Positions 24,090-31,999 of a stretch of DNA of 39,854 nt are shown in pieces. The DNA lies in NCBI GenBank assembly GCA_015523195.1, contig WAKU01000081.1, forward strand, positions 1-39,854, given 5' to 3'. Position numbers and translations under genes: made by a program. Under the pieces are notes generated by a model. That model ran no database searches, was not told where the DNA came from, and saw only the letters and a list, made by a program, of their open reading frames with translations. The DNA is from Thermococcus sp. (lineage in GTDB: Archaea; Methanobacteriota_B; Thermococci; Thermococcales; Thermococcaceae). How positions within the stretch are numbered: the stretch's first letter is position 1; each line of letters begins with the position of its first letter.

Positions 24090-24851
24090 TCACAGCGACA
24101 GGTCGGCTATCCTCCTCAGGAAGCCCCTGGTTTCCTCCCTCTTCGGGTTGTAGAGCAGCTCCCTCGGCTCTCCCCTCTCCCAAATCTTTCCGTTGTAGAA
24201 GAAGAGCACCTCGTCAGCAGCGTTCAGGGCAAAGCCAATCTCGTGCGTAACTACCAGCATCGTGACCTTCTTCTTAGCGAGCTCCCTCATGACGTCAAGC
24301 ACTTCCCCCGCGAGCTGGGGGTCTAAGGCGGAGGTCGGCTCGTCGAAGAGTATTATGTCGGGCTCCATCGCGAGGGCCCTCGCTATCGCTACGCGCTGCT
24401 GTTGACCGCCGCTCAGCTCGGCCGGGTACTTCTCAAAGGCGTCCTCCTCAAGGTGAACCGCCTTTAGAGCTTTGACCGCTATCCTCTCTGCCTCCTCGTC
24501 GCTCAGGCCCTTCACCACCTTGGGCCCTATCTTGACGTTTTCGAGCGCGGTCAGGTGCTTGAAGAGGTTGAAGTGCTGGAAGACGAAGCCTATCCTCGCG
24601 CGGATTTTCCTTATGTCCACGTCCTTCGAGAGGACGTTTATCCCGTCGAAGATTATCTCCCCCTCATCGGGCTCGACGAGCCTGTTGATGCACCTGAGGA
24701 GGGTGCTCTTCCCGGCACCGCTCGGCCCTATTATAACTTTAGTCTCACCCCTCCTCACGCTGAAGGAGACCCCTTCAAGGACCGTCTTTTCCCCGAACCT
24801 CTTCTTCAGGTTTCTAATTATCAGAACGTCAGATTCTGACGTTGGAGGCAC
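24090..24851 (-). CDS. Polar amino acid ABC transporter, ATP-binding subunit (GlnQ/HisP type)
   Basis: A 253-residue ATPase with Walker A GPSGAGKST (about residue 42), Q-loop VFQHFNLFKH, signature LSGGQQQR (about residue 146), Walker B ILFDEPTSALD and H-loop VVTHE. It powers uptake through the two permeases on either side in the operon. The GTG start at 24851 overlaps the permease gene by 23 bases and lies in GGGGGGTGCC, so a slightly later start cannot be excluded. The combination with a solute-binding protein indicates import of glutamine, glutamate or another polar amino acid; which one is not visible. Confidence 0.93.
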   Translation of the reverse strand: MPPTSESDVLIIRNLKKRFGEKTVLEGVSFSVRRGETKVIIGPSGAGKSTLLRCINRLVEPDEGEIIFDGINVLSKDVDIRKIRARIGFVFQHFNLFKHLTALENVKIGPKVVKGLSDEEAERIAVKALKAVHLEEDAFEKYPAELSGGQQQRVAIARALAMEPDIILFDEPTSALDPQLAGEVLDVMRELAKKKVTMLVVTHEIGFALNAADEVLFFYNGKIWERGEPRELLYNPKREETRGFLRRIADLSL

Positions 24852-25515
24852 CCCCCGTTCCCTTTATCCCGTACTTCTTCGCAAGAACACCCGCCAGATA
24901 GGTGAGCGGGAGAACCATTATCAGGTACAGGAAGGCGGCGAGGCCGTAGTAGCGGAAGGGCTCACCTGTTATCGAGACGAGGTACTGGGCCTGCCTCGTG
25001 AGCTCGACTATGCCTATGGCGAGGGCTATCGAGGTGTCCTTCAGGACTATGACGTATTCGTTCATCCACGCCGGAACGGCCATCCTTATCGCCTGCGGCA
25101 GAACAACGTACCTGAGGGTCTCCAACTTGGACATCCCGAGGGAGTAAGCTGCCTCTATCTGCCCCTCGCCAACGGCCTGTATGGTGCTCCTGAATATCTG
25201 GGACTGGTAGGCTGAAGAGCGTATCCCGAGGCCTATAACCGCCGCCCAGAAGGCCGGCAGGCCTATTCCAGTCAGGAGGGGTATCGAGAAGAATATCACC
25301 ATGTATATCGCGAGGAGCGGAATCCCCCTGAGGATTCCCTCGTAAACCATAGCTATGTATCTCAGCACCTTACCGCCGTAGGTCTCCATTATCGCCACGG
25401 GAAGCCCAACGAGGAGGCCGAGGATTATCGAGAGAACCGAGAGGATGACTGTCATCTTCGCCCCTTCGAGGAGCATCCTCATTGCAACGTCGAGAGAAAC
25501 CGCGGTCCCTATCAA
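24829..25515 (-). CDS. Polar amino acid ABC transporter, permease 1
   Basis: A permease of about 228 residues with the same plan as permease 2: GILRGIPLLAIYMVIFF and EAA loop EGQIEAAYSLGMSKLETLRYVVLPQAIR. I set the start at TTG 25515 because GGAGGGTG lies six bases before it; the open frame continues to a GTG at 25584 inside the upstream gene, which would overlap it by 37 bases and is less likely. A GTG at 25524 is another option. Two different permeases in the operon suggest a heterodimeric channel. Confidence 0.85.
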   Translation of the reverse strand: MIGTAVSLDVAMRMLLEGAKMTVILSVLSIILGLLVGLPVAIMETYGGKVLRYIAMVYEGILRGIPLLAIYMVIFFSIPLLTGIGLPAFWAAVIGLGIRSSAYQSQIFRSTIQAVGEGQIEAAYSLGMSKLETLRYVVLPQAIRMAVPAWMNEYVIVLKDTSIALAIGIVELTRQAQYLVSITGEPFRYYGLAAFLYLIMVLPLTYLAGVLAKKYGIKGTGGASNVRI

Positions 25516-25547
25516 CGCCGGCACCCTCCGGAAAAGGGAAAGGGGAG

Positions 25548-26315
25548 TCAGCTCCCGAAGTACTCCTCGACGAGCTTGTTCCACTCCGGAGAGTTCATTA
25601 TGCCTTTGAGGGCATTGTTTATACCGTCGAGGAGCTTTTTGTTGCCCTTCTTGACCGCTATTCCGTAGTGCTCGCCCGTCTTTATTGTGTAGACGATTTC
25701 AACGCTGTACTTCTTGGAGAACATCTTCGCGACCGGGCTGTCGAGGACAACGGCGTCCACCTGACCGTTCAAAAGGGCCTCCGTTGCCGCGACGTACGTG
25801 GGATACTCCTTTATCGTCGAGCTGTTGCCGAGGTGCTTCTTGACGTAGATTGCCCCCGTTGTTCCCTTCTCGACGCCTATCTTCTTGCCCTTGAGGTCGT
25901 CAACCGAAGAGACCTTTATACCGGAGTCCTTCCTTACGAGGACGGCTTGATCAGCCTCCCAGTACGGGATGCTGAAGTCAACTACCTTTTCGCGCTCCTG
26001 CGTTATCGTCATGCCCGCTATGACAACGTCGACCTTTCCCGTCTGGAGGGCTGGAATGAGGGAGTCAAAGTCCATGTCCTTTACCTCGACCTTGTCGTAG
26101 CCCATCTTCTTGGCTATGAGCTTTATCAGGGAGATATCGAAGCCGGTGATCTGGCCGTTGCTTGCGTTCTTGTACTCGAAGGGCGGGAAGTCTGCGCTCG
26201 TTCCAACCACGAGAACCTTCTCCTTTGTTCCGGTGCTGATGCAGCCGCTCGCGGCGACCGCTAACAGAAGGGAGACCGCTATGAAAACGCCGATATAGGG
26301 GGACTTCCCCTTCAT
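25548..26315 (-). CDS. Amino acid ABC transporter solute-binding lipoprotein
   Basis: A 255-residue protein with a lipoprotein signal (VSLLLAVAASGC, cysteine at about residue 25), a short linker, and a periplasmic-binding type 3 domain: LVVGTSADFPPFEYKN, ITGFDISLIKLIAKKMGY, DFDSLIPALQTGKVDVVIAGMTIT, GVEKGTTGAIYVKKHLG. It would be anchored outside the membrane and deliver the amino acid to the permeases. It is the first gene of the operon; the ATG follows AGCGGTGACC. The promoter element is at 26346-26358. Confidence 0.93.
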   Translation of the reverse strand: MKGKSPYIGVFIAVSLLLAVAASGCISTGTKEKVLVVGTSADFPPFEYKNASNGQITGFDISLIKLIAKKMGYDKVEVKDMDFDSLIPALQTGKVDVVIAGMTITQEREKVVDFSIPYWEADQAVLVRKDSGIKVSSVDDLKGKKIGVEKGTTGAIYVKKHLGNSSTIKEYPTYVAATEALLNGQVDAVVLDSPVAKMFSKKYSVEIVYTIKTGEHYGIAVKKGNKKLLDGINNALKGIMNSPEWNKLVEEYFGS

Positions 26316-26345
26316 GAAGGGTCACCGCTCTAAATTTGGCAATCC

Positions 26346-26358
26346 AGTTTAAAAGCCT
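26346..26358 (-). promoter_or_regulatory. Promoter of the amino acid transporter operon
   Basis: Minus strand GGCTTTTAAACTG about 31-43 bases before the first ATG is a good TATA candidate. The remaining gap up to 26542 holds the promoter of the UPF0147 gene and no other gene. Confidence 0.5.
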
Positions 26359-26542
26359 ACTTTTATCCGGTTGTTAAAGTTCCAAGCCGAATCCCCCCAT
26401 GTATCATCGGGCCTGGGGAGAAGGGGTTTCACCTTCCGGGTCGGGCATGTTTCGACGTTGACCGAAAAGCTTTTTAGCCGGGAGAGCATAAGGTAAGCTG
26501 GGAAGGTTTTAGTAACAATTTTTAAGAAAAGGGGGTGATAGC

Positions 26543-26794
26543 ATGAGTGAACTCATCCAGCAGATCGTCCAAGTTCTCAAGGATCAGGTCGTTCAGGACA
26601 CGGTCGTCCCGAGGAACATAAGACGGGCGGCCGAGCAGGCCATAGAGATACTCCTCGACGAGAGCAAGGAGCCGGCCGTCAGGGCGGCCGACGCCATAGT
26701 CATCCTTGAGGAGATAAGCGAGGATCCGAACATGCCCATGCACACGAGAACCATCATCTGGGAGGTTCTCGGGGCCCTTGAGCAGGTGAAGTGA
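26543..26794 (+). CDS. UPF0147 family protein
   Basis: An 83-residue, highly charged all-helical protein, [33 protein letters not shown], ending LGALEQVK. It matches the archaeal UPF0147 family over its full length as I remember it. The function of the family is unknown. The ATG follows GGGGGTGATAGC, a strong ribosome binding site, which suggests high expression. It stands alone between the ABC operon and the convergent aldolase gene, 15 bases from the latter's stop. Confidence 0.88.
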   Translation: MSELIQQIVQVLKDQVVQDTVVPRNIRRAAEQAIEILLDESKEPAVRAADAIVILEEISEDPNMPMHTRTIIWEVLGALEQVK

Positions 26795-26809
26795 GCTTTA
26801 TTTTTTCGC

Positions 26810-27379
26810 TCATTTTCCGCAAGGCCTTTCAGTCAGGTGCCAAAGCTTCGCGCTCTCCTCGACGAGTTCGGCCTTGTAAAAGGCCTCCCTAAGACTTCTG
26901 CCGACGGTGACTACACCGTGCCTCTCCATTATAACCGCGTCGGCTTTTCTCAGAGCCTCTGAAGTCACCTCGGCGAGCTCCTCGGTCCCAGCGGGTCTGA
27001 AAGGGGTTATAGGTATCTTTCCGAGGTAGAGCTCCGCCTCGGGGGTTATTATCGGAAGCTCGTCCCTCAAAAGGGCCGAGACCGCTATCGAATAAGGCGG
27101 ATGGAGGTGGGCTATGGCCCTAACGTCGGGCCTCTTCCTGTAAACGGCTAAGTGGAGGCGGTACTCCGAGGAGGGTCTTACGCCCGAGAGCTGGTTTCCG
27201 TTCATGTCGATAACAGCCACCTGAGCCTCGTTCATCTCATCCATAACAGCACCGGTCGCTTTTATGAAAACCCTGTTCCCGAGCCTTACGCTCAGGTTCC
27301 CTCCGAAGGCGGCGGTTAAACCGCGTTGGTGAGCAAGACGGGAGTATTCTACCAGCTGGGATTTAATTACATGGCTCAC
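26810..27379 (-). CDS. Class II aldolase/adducin family (L-fuculose-phosphate aldolase-like)
   Basis: A 189-residue zinc aldolase. Motifs are AAFGGNLSVRLG (phosphate binding), AIAHLHPPYS (zinc histidines), PEAELYLG (catalytic glutamate region) and MERHGVVTVG (third zinc histidine). Family members cleave sugar-1-phosphates to dihydroxyacetone phosphate and an aldehyde; the true substrate in this organism is not shown. The GTG at 27379 follows GAGGTGATCTTT, so the upstream GTG in the ribosome binding site was rejected. The binding site contains the stop codon of hicA, so aldolase synthesis is coupled to the HicBA module, an odd partnership. Confidence 0.82.
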   Translation of the reverse strand: MSHVIKSQLVEYSRLAHQRGLTAAFGGNLSVRLGNRVFIKATGAVMDEMNEAQVAVIDMNGNQLSGVRPSSEYRLHLAVYRKRPDVRAIAHLHPPYSIAVSALLRDELPIITPEAELYLGKIPITPFRPAGTEELAEVTSEALRKADAVIMERHGVVTVGRSLREAFYKAELVEESAKLWHLTERPCGK

Positions 27380-27389
27380 AAAGATCACC

Positions 27390-27638
27390 TCACATCTTTT
27401 TAAGGAGCTCTATAAGCTCCTCCTTTGGAACTCCGTTCCACAGAGAAACCCGGTTTAGGATATCGTTCAGAGTTCCTTTTGCAATCTCACTGTGATATGG
27501 GACGGTTATCTTGTGTTTGCCTGCTGGAGTCTCTTTTTCGAGCCTAACGTGGCTTCCTTTTTGCCTCACGACTTTGTAGCCGAGCTTTTTGAGTAGTTTT
27601 ATCAGTTTCTCACCACTAACTACTGGCAGTCTGCTCAA
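27390..27638 (-). CDS. hicA: HicA family toxin (mRNA interferase)
   Basis: An 82-residue HicA with the double-stranded RNA-binding-like fold: VSGEKLIKLLKKLGYKVVRQKGSHVRLEK, with the catalytic histidine in GSHVRL (about residue 30), and KITVPYHSEIAKGTLNDIL. It should cut mRNA when not bound by HicB. The TTG start at 27638 lies seven bases after GAGGTG inside the end of hicB, so the two are coupled with 23 bases of overlap. The antitoxin comes first in the operon. Confidence 0.88.
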   Translation of the reverse strand: MSRLPVVSGEKLIKLLKKLGYKVVRQKGSHVRLEKETPAGKHKITVPYHSEIAKGTLNDILNRVSLWNGVPKEELIELLKKM

Positions 27639-27840
27639 CTCGGGACACCTCGAAGTGTGAAAGTGTCATAACAATGATTTCCTCTCCCCTCTCGATTTCC
27701 TCCTCAAAATGAAGCTCAACGGCCTCTCGGAGGTTCTCCATGAGCTCATCGAGGGTTTTCCCCTGGGTGAATATATCCTCCTCGATCCCCCTAGCACACC
27801 AGTATTCCCCGTCAAAGTACACATCAAACTTCACTATCAT
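27616..27840 (-). CDS. hicB: HicB family antitoxin
   Basis: A 74-residue partial RNase H-like fold protein: MIVKFDVYFDGEYWCARGIEEDIFTQGKTLDELMENLREAVELHFEE, the standard HicB N-terminal domain. No C-terminal DNA-binding domain is present, so autoregulation, if any, needs another factor. ATG follows GGCGGTGAGGAT; a TATA element AAGGTATAAGTATC lies near 27867-27880. Confidence 0.85.
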   Translation of the reverse strand: MIVKFDVYFDGEYWCARGIEEDIFTQGKTLDELMENLREAVELHFEEEIERGEEIIVMTLSHFEVSRVEQTASS

Positions 27841-27873
27841 ATCCTCACCGCCTACTGTTTGCCCTTTTGATAC

Positions 27874-28452
27874 TTATACCTTATCTCCAATCTTAACCCG
27901 GTATCCGCAGTCGAGGCAGTGGGCCTCCCTTCTCCTCCACACCAGTTCTCCCCCGCAGATGGGACAAACGTTCAGCTTTCCGCCCTCCTTCCAGCGTCCG
28001 AATGTCTCGCCGTCTATAAGAAGGTACGGTCCCTCCTCGTCCTCCGAAAAGTCACCCAAGACAGGTGTGCTGATTAGCTCCCCGCTCTCAGCGTCCACCA
28101 TAACGGGCTCCAGACCGATGTTTCCCTCGTACTCAAGCTCGTTGGCCGGCAGTATCTCGGCTATCAGGGCGTTGAGCTTTCTGTCGTGGTAAACGACGAC
28201 TTCCAGGGCGTCGCTGAGTTCTCCCGTTGAGGGGATGATGTCGATTACCGTCCCGTTTTCCCGGGGAAAGACCAGCACGACGAACCAGCGGTTCCTTAAA
28301 ACTGCCAGCCCCCTGTCCGAATGAAGGCTTTCCAGTCCGAGGTTTACGAGGATTTTTCTGATTTCCTCGCCGTTCGGGAGTTTCCTGTTTCCCAGGATGT
28401 GCTCCTCAATCCTCTTCGCGAGGGGCATCGCCAGCGTCACTGGATCGAGCAT
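27874..28452 (-). CDS. Unknown protein with C-terminal zinc ribbon
   Basis: A 192-residue protein. The N-terminal two thirds are alpha/beta with no known motif (MLDPVTLAMPLAKRIEEHIL, LRNRWFVVLVFPRENGTVIDIIPSTGEL). The end is a zinc ribbon: CPICGGELVWRRREAHCLDCGYRV (about residues 163-186). The ATG at 28452 follows GGTGGTGGTA; the open frame continuing to 28671 runs through tRNA-Tyr and is not used. It is divergent from that tRNA. Function unknown; the ribbon suggests nucleic acid or protein contact. Confidence 0.75.
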   Translation of the reverse strand: MLDPVTLAMPLAKRIEEHILGNRKLPNGEEIRKILVNLGLESLHSDRGLAVLRNRWFVVLVFPRENGTVIDIIPSTGELSDALEVVVYHDRKLNALIAEILPANELEYEGNIGLEPVMVDAESGELISTPVLGDFSEDEEGPYLLIDGETFGRWKEGGKLNVCPICGGELVWRRREAHCLDCGYRVKIGDKV

Positions 28453-28478
28453 TACCACCACCGGGTCTGGGTATGGAG

Positions 28479-28492
28479 AAAAATTTATAAAC
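28479..28492. promoter_or_regulatory. Near-palindromic TATA element between divergent genes
   Basis: AAAAATTTATAAAC reads as a TATA box on both strands (TTTATAAATTTTT on the minus strand). It is about 32 bases before tRNA-Tyr and about 27 bases before the zinc-ribbon gene's start codon, so one element may serve both directions. Confidence 0.55.
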
Positions 28493-28523
28493 CTGCTCTG
28501 AGGATTACCCTTCGGGCAGAGGT

Positions 28524-28601
28524 CCCGCGGTAGCCTAGCCTGGGAGTGGCGGCGGACTGTAGATCCGCAGGTCCCCGGTTCAAATCCGGGCCGCGGGACC
28601 A
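28524..28601 (+). tRNA. tRNA-Tyr (GTA anticodon), CCA encoded
   Basis: Acceptor CCCGCGG (28524-28530) pairs with CCGCGGG (28591-28597), giving the C1-G72 pair typical of archaeal tRNA-Tyr. A73 and an encoded CCA follow (28599-28601). Anticodon loop CTGTAGA lies between GCGGA and TCCGC. T-stem CCCGG/CCGGG encloses TTCAAAT. No intron. Confidence 0.95.
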
Positions 28602-28604
28602 CCA

Positions 28605-29034
28605 GAATTCTGCCGGTGTTCTGCCCTCCTAATCGGCTGGTTTTGCTCCGGTGCCTCTCAAAGAAGGCCAAACCCTGATCTTCAGGATGTTTTGAATGAA
28701 GCTAAAATCCTGACTTTTAGTTAAATTTCCATGCTGTTGATTGGCTCCTCCCCATCCCTTCCCCCGTGGTATGTTGCCAATTCACCTCATTCTCGTTCAA
28801 AATGTTCTCCGTTGAAGATTTCAGGAACCTTTTTTGTGAAGTTGGTTCTGTATTTTTAGCCGTCCATGGGAGCACAATGTTCCCCCTGTTATTTTTTCAT
28901 TGGGGGTATATACGACTCATTGATGGGCTCATCATTTTTCTTACAACTCCTCTCGTTTTTGAATGTATGGTTGTTGATGTAGTTTGTATATTGTTGCAGG
29001 AAATCTCAAAGCTTTGGCCTCATTTTTAGAAAAG
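28605..29034 (+). other. Non-coding stretch, nothing recognised
   Basis: This 430-base gap between tRNA-Tyr and the M20 gene is T-rich. The 87-codon frame at 28766-29029 has no ribosome binding site, no promoter at a sensible place and an unusual cysteine/phenylalanine-rich product, so it is not supported. It may be the decayed remains of a gene. Confidence 0.4.
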
Positions 29035-29061
29035 CATTTAAACATTAAGTTCTAATAAGAT

Positions 29062-30201
29062 ATGGTGAAAAGGGTGTGGGATGAACTTTTGAGGAAGCTG
29101 GTTTCCATTCCCTCCCGGTTCGGTGAGGAGGGTAGAGTATCACAGTTCATAGGCTCCTACCTTGAGGAGCACGGCCTGCCCGTTGAGTACCAGGAAGTTG
29201 AGGGTTTTGGAAGCAACGTTATCTCCCGTATAAAAGGTAAGAGAACCACGGTGGTTCTCAACGGTCATATGGACACCGTTGGTCTCTCCGATGGATGGAC
29301 GAGGAACCCTTGGGGTGAAGTGGAGGGGGACCGTTTCTACGGCCTCGGGAGCGCCGACATGAAGGGTGGGCTCGCCGCCATAATCTCCGCTTTTGTAGAG
29401 GTGTCCGAGCTCCCGAGGAGGAAGAGGCCCACCGTTGTGTTCACTGCAGTCGTTGACGAGGAGGGCTACTCCCGGGGTGCATGGCGGCTCATAGAGAGCG
29501 GCTCAATAAAGGACGCCGACGTCGTCTTCGTGGCCGAGCCCACAAACGAGGCGGTGATGCTCGGGGCCAGGGGAAGGTTCGTTCTCCATCTGAAGGCCCA
29601 CGGCAGGAAGGCCCACGCCGCACGGCCCGAGGAGGGCATCAACGCGATAGAGGAGCTCTCCAGACTCACCTCGTACCTGCCGACCGTGAGGATGAAAACC
29701 CACAGACGCCTCGGCAGGGGTTCATACTGCACCCTCTACATCCACGGTGAAGCGGACGGCCTGAGCGTTCCCGACTACGCCGAGGCGATAGTTGACAGGC
29801 ACGTTGTGATCGGGGAGGACTGGGAGAGGATAGAGGCCGAGGTAAGGGCCGCCATGGAGAAGCTTGGAATAAAGGCCAACATCGAGGTCAGCCGCTTTAA
29901 CAGACCGACGCCGGAGATGCCTCCCTACGTTGTTAGGGATAACAACCGCTTTGCCTCCACGTTGATTAGGGTCTACAAGTCCCTCTGGGGGGAGGAACCC
30001 CGGAAGACCTACGGAAAGAGCGTTGGGGACTTCAACTACTTCGGCGCTTACTTAGGGGTGCCAACCATCGTCTTCGGCCCGAGGGGCTCAAACTGGCACG
30101 CCGCAGACGAATGGGTCAGCCTCTCCTCCGTCCAGAGGGTTCAGAGGACGTACGTGGAGCTCATGAAAACCTTGGGGACTTCAAGGGGGACGCTCACATA
30201 A
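29062..30201 (+). CDS. M20 family metallohydrolase (ArgE/DapE/ACY1-like)
   Basis: A 379-residue zinc hydrolase. Metal and catalytic motifs are VVLNGHMDTVG (about residue 68), GLGSADMKGGLAA (about residue 96), VVDEEGYSRG (about residues 131-140), FVAEPT, and the C-terminal FGPRGSNWHAADE (zinc histidine). The dimerisation domain begins near GRFVLHLKAHGRKAHAARPEEG. Members remove acyl or amino-acid groups from small substrates; the specificity cannot be read here. A TATA element CATTTAAAC (29035-29043) is about 25 bases from the ATG and no ribosome binding site is seen, so the mRNA is probably leaderless. The last eight bases overlap the convergent radical SAM gene. Confidence 0.85.
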   Translation: MVKRVWDELLRKLVSIPSRFGEEGRVSQFIGSYLEEHGLPVEYQEVEGFGSNVISRIKGKRTTVVLNGHMDTVGLSDGWTRNPWGEVEGDRFYGLGSADMKGGLAAIISAFVEVSELPRRKRPTVVFTAVVDEEGYSRGAWRLIESGSIKDADVVFVAEPTNEAVMLGARGRFVLHLKAHGRKAHAARPEEGINAIEELSRLTSYLPTVRMKTHRRLGRGSYCTLYIHGEADGLSVPDYAEAIVDRHVVIGEDWERIEAEVRAAMEKLGIKANIEVSRFNRPTPEMPPYVVRDNNRFASTLIRVYKSLWGEEPRKTYGKSVGDFNYFGAYLGVPTIVFGPRGSNWHAADEWVSLSSVQRVQRTYVELMKTLGTSRGTLT

Positions 30202-31030
30202 CGCAGCACTCGTAGATTATCTCGACGTCCCTCAAGGTCTTTGCCCACTCTATGATTTTCCTCGGCGGGTTTGTAAGCCTGTTGACGCCAGCTAAAACCG
30301 CCCCCCTGTCGAATTCCAGCCTCCACCTCCCGAGCGGGCGCATGCAGCCGATGCTCAGCTCGCCGTCAAAGCGCTCCCTCGCGTACCTCACCACCTCAAG
30401 GCTCTCCTCAACGGAAGGCTTTGGAACGTCCTCCATCTCGGTTCCCTTAGTCGGGATGAGAACGTCAAGGACGAGGACTTTTATGGGGTACTTCACCAGC
30501 AGGTCTATCGCCTTATACTCCCAGTGTATCCTCCCAAAATCCAAGCCTATGGTTATGTGGGGCGCAACCATTATCCCGTTCTCTGTGAGGAGGTCGAGTA
30601 CCCTGAGGTAGTCCTTTACGGTCTTGTCTATCTTGTAAACTCGCTTTATTACCCCGTCGTCTCCAACGAAGTCGAGGGAAACGACGTCAACCCAGCGGAG
30701 CCACCTCAAATCGTTCTCGTCTATAAAGCCGACGTGGGCGTTGAGTTTAAGGTTCGTGCGACGCTTTACCTCCCTTATCTCGTCGGCGTAGAAGTCGAGG
30801 GGCACTTTTAGGCGGCCGTCCATCCCGCCGCTCAGCAAACAGCCGAGGTAGCCTCTTTTAGCAAGGTCGAGGCAGTAGCTCAAAAGCTCCCCCCGCTCCG
30901 GCTTCCTCATGCCCTCAAGGTAGTGTCTGCCGCAGTGGGCGCAGTTCAAAGCGCAGGCATTCCCCGTGACCGAGATTGAGGGGAATTTAACGCCGGGTAT
31001 GTAGATTTTGAGCTTTTTTCGTCCCGTCGT
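30194..31030 (-). pseudogene. Radical SAM protein, main part of a gene without a start codon
   Basis: The frame encodes KKLKIYIPGVKFPSISVTG, then NACALNCAHCGRHYLEGM with the CxxxCxxC iron-sulfur motif, and a full TIM-barrel-like remainder. Upstream the frame begins after a TAA (31031-31033) with ACG ACG GGA; no ATG, GTG or TTG lies before the first cysteine. The first usable codon is the TTG between the first and second cysteines (position 30949), which would remove one cluster ligand. GGAGGTGG stands five bases before the ACG, as if an ATG had been there. A second copy of the gene's first 15 codons with an intact start lies at 31406-31453, across the repeat. The gene is thus broken or uses a non-standard start. 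Confidence 0.75.
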
Positions 31031-31081
31031 TTAAACCACCTCCCAGAACGGGGGGTTGCACAGGGCGGAGCCCCCTAACAA

Positions 31082-31353
31082 CATTTGCTCCGGCAAAGGC
31101 TGATCAAAAGTTTTTAAACCTGAAAAAGTGCGGAGATGAGTTCCTACGTGCTTTTTAACCCGAGACTCCATAAAGTGGGCTTCACTGGAAATTTTACCAT
31201 TTTCTACTGAGTTTTTTCTCGCTTGCGCCCGTAGGGTGCTATTAAAAGCAAACTTCCTCCTGAAATGCCATTTGAACACTGAAGCCCCTATTGAACGAGA
31301 GTTCTCGGTGAAGAGGTAGGAACTTTGATGAAACTTTTCCCCAGAGAAGTTTC
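31082..31353 (-). repeat. Diverged third copy of the hairpin-ended repeat
   Basis: Read on the minus strand it follows the copy at 6622-6921: hairpin AAACTTCTC-TGGG-GAAAAGTTT, CATCAAAGTTCCTAC, a central TTTTAATAGCACCCTACGGG, AAAAAGCACGTAGGAAC, then TTTTGATCAGCCTTTGC. The inner inverted repeat has changed on both sides together (TTCCTAC with GTAGGAA here; TTTGTAC with GTACGAA in the other copy). GC-rich borders follow, including GGGGGGTG-A-CACCCCCC (31382-31398). The 140-codon frame 31031-31453 that runs through it is a by-product of the repeat, not a supported gene. Confidence 0.7.
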
Positions 31354-31405
31354 CTCGGGGGGAGGAGGTTGGCAAGGACGTGGGGGGTGACACCCCCCGG
31401 TCCTG

Positions 31406-31453
31406 CGGGGGGAATTTAACGCTTGGAATGTAGATCTTGAGCTTTCTCTTCAT
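31406..31453 (-). pseudogene. Detached start of the radical SAM gene
   Basis: ATG plus about 15 codons (MKRKLKIYIPSVKFP) behind GAGGTGACCATAA. It duplicates, with 34 of 40 bases identical, the segment at 30980-31019 that joins directly to the radical SAM body. The start site overlaps the stop codon of the HicA-like gene (TGA inside GAGGTGA), so the intact ancestor was the third gene of that operon. Confidence 0.65.
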
Positions 31454-31459
31454 TTATGG

Positions 31460-31696
31460 TCACCTCAAAGCAGTCTGAAGGCCTTCGAGGAGCCTGTTGA
31501 ATTCCTCAATATTTAAGCCAGCTTCCTGATAATTACCCTCAAGAGTCCTTTTTAGCCTCCTGTGGAGCGGAAGCACAATCAACCTTCCGTCCCGCCCTTC
31601 AAGTACTACACGCGAGCCCTTCTTCCTAACGGGCTTATAACCCACCTTTTTGTTTATGGCCTCTTTCCCAGAAACGTCGTGGGAAAGCTTGCTCAT
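31460..31696 (-). CDS. HicA-like protein lacking the catalytic histidine
   Basis: A 78-residue protein with the HicA outline: SGKEAINKKVGYKPVRKKGSRVVLEGRDGRLIVLPLHRRLKRTLEGNYQEAGL. The GSH motif is GSR, so the catalytic histidine is replaced by arginine. The N-terminal helix is also altered (no EKLIKLLKK). It overlaps the HicB gene by four bases (ATGA). The toxin is probably inactive, leaving a HicB-like antitoxin and a dead partner that may act as an RNA-binding or regulatory protein. Confidence 0.75.
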   Translation of the reverse strand: MSKLSHDVSGKEAINKKVGYKPVRKKGSRVVLEGRDGRLIVLPLHRRLKRTLEGNYQEAGLNIEEFNRLLEGLQTALR

Positions 31697-31923
31697 ACCG
31701 ATACCTCAACTACGGCGCTCTCACGGTGTTTTTTCAGGATTCCCCTTTGGGCTCTCTTGAGTTCCCGTTCCTCTACTGTCTCAAGGTACAGCTCGATAGC
31801 TTCCCTGATGTTTTTCAGAGCCTCTTCCATTGTCTCACCCTGGCTGAAGCACCCGGGGAGGGCGGGGACGTAGGCTACATAACCGCCTTCAGCCTGTGGC
31901 TCAAGGATGGCCTTAAGCTTCAT
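31693..31923 (-). CDS. HicB family antitoxin, second module
   Basis: A 76-residue HicB-type protein: LKAILEPQAEGGYVAYVPALPGCFSQGETMEEALKNIREAIELYLETVEE, a very typical family sequence. It lacks a DNA-binding extension. ATG follows GGTGGTAGT; a TATA candidate GATTTTTAAGCTC is near 31951-31963. It heads an operon of hicB, hicA-like and the broken radical SAM gene. Confidence 0.85.
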   Translation of the reverse strand: MKLKAILEPQAEGGYVAYVPALPGCFSQGETMEEALKNIREAIELYLETVEERELKRAQRGILKKHRESAVVEVSV

Positions 31924-31999
31924 ACTACCACCGAGGGATTTAGAAGGCGGGAGCTTAAAAATCTAAAGGAAGTTAAAACGGCAAAAATGGGAAAGAAAC

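Noticed and set aside
28766-29029. 87-codon frame before the M20 gene
   Set aside because: No ribosome binding site or promoter, odd composition, T-rich non-coding context.
31031-31453. 140-codon hypothetical protein across the third repeat copy
   Set aside because: Only its first 15 codons resemble a gene (radical SAM start); the remainder is repeat DNA read in one frame.
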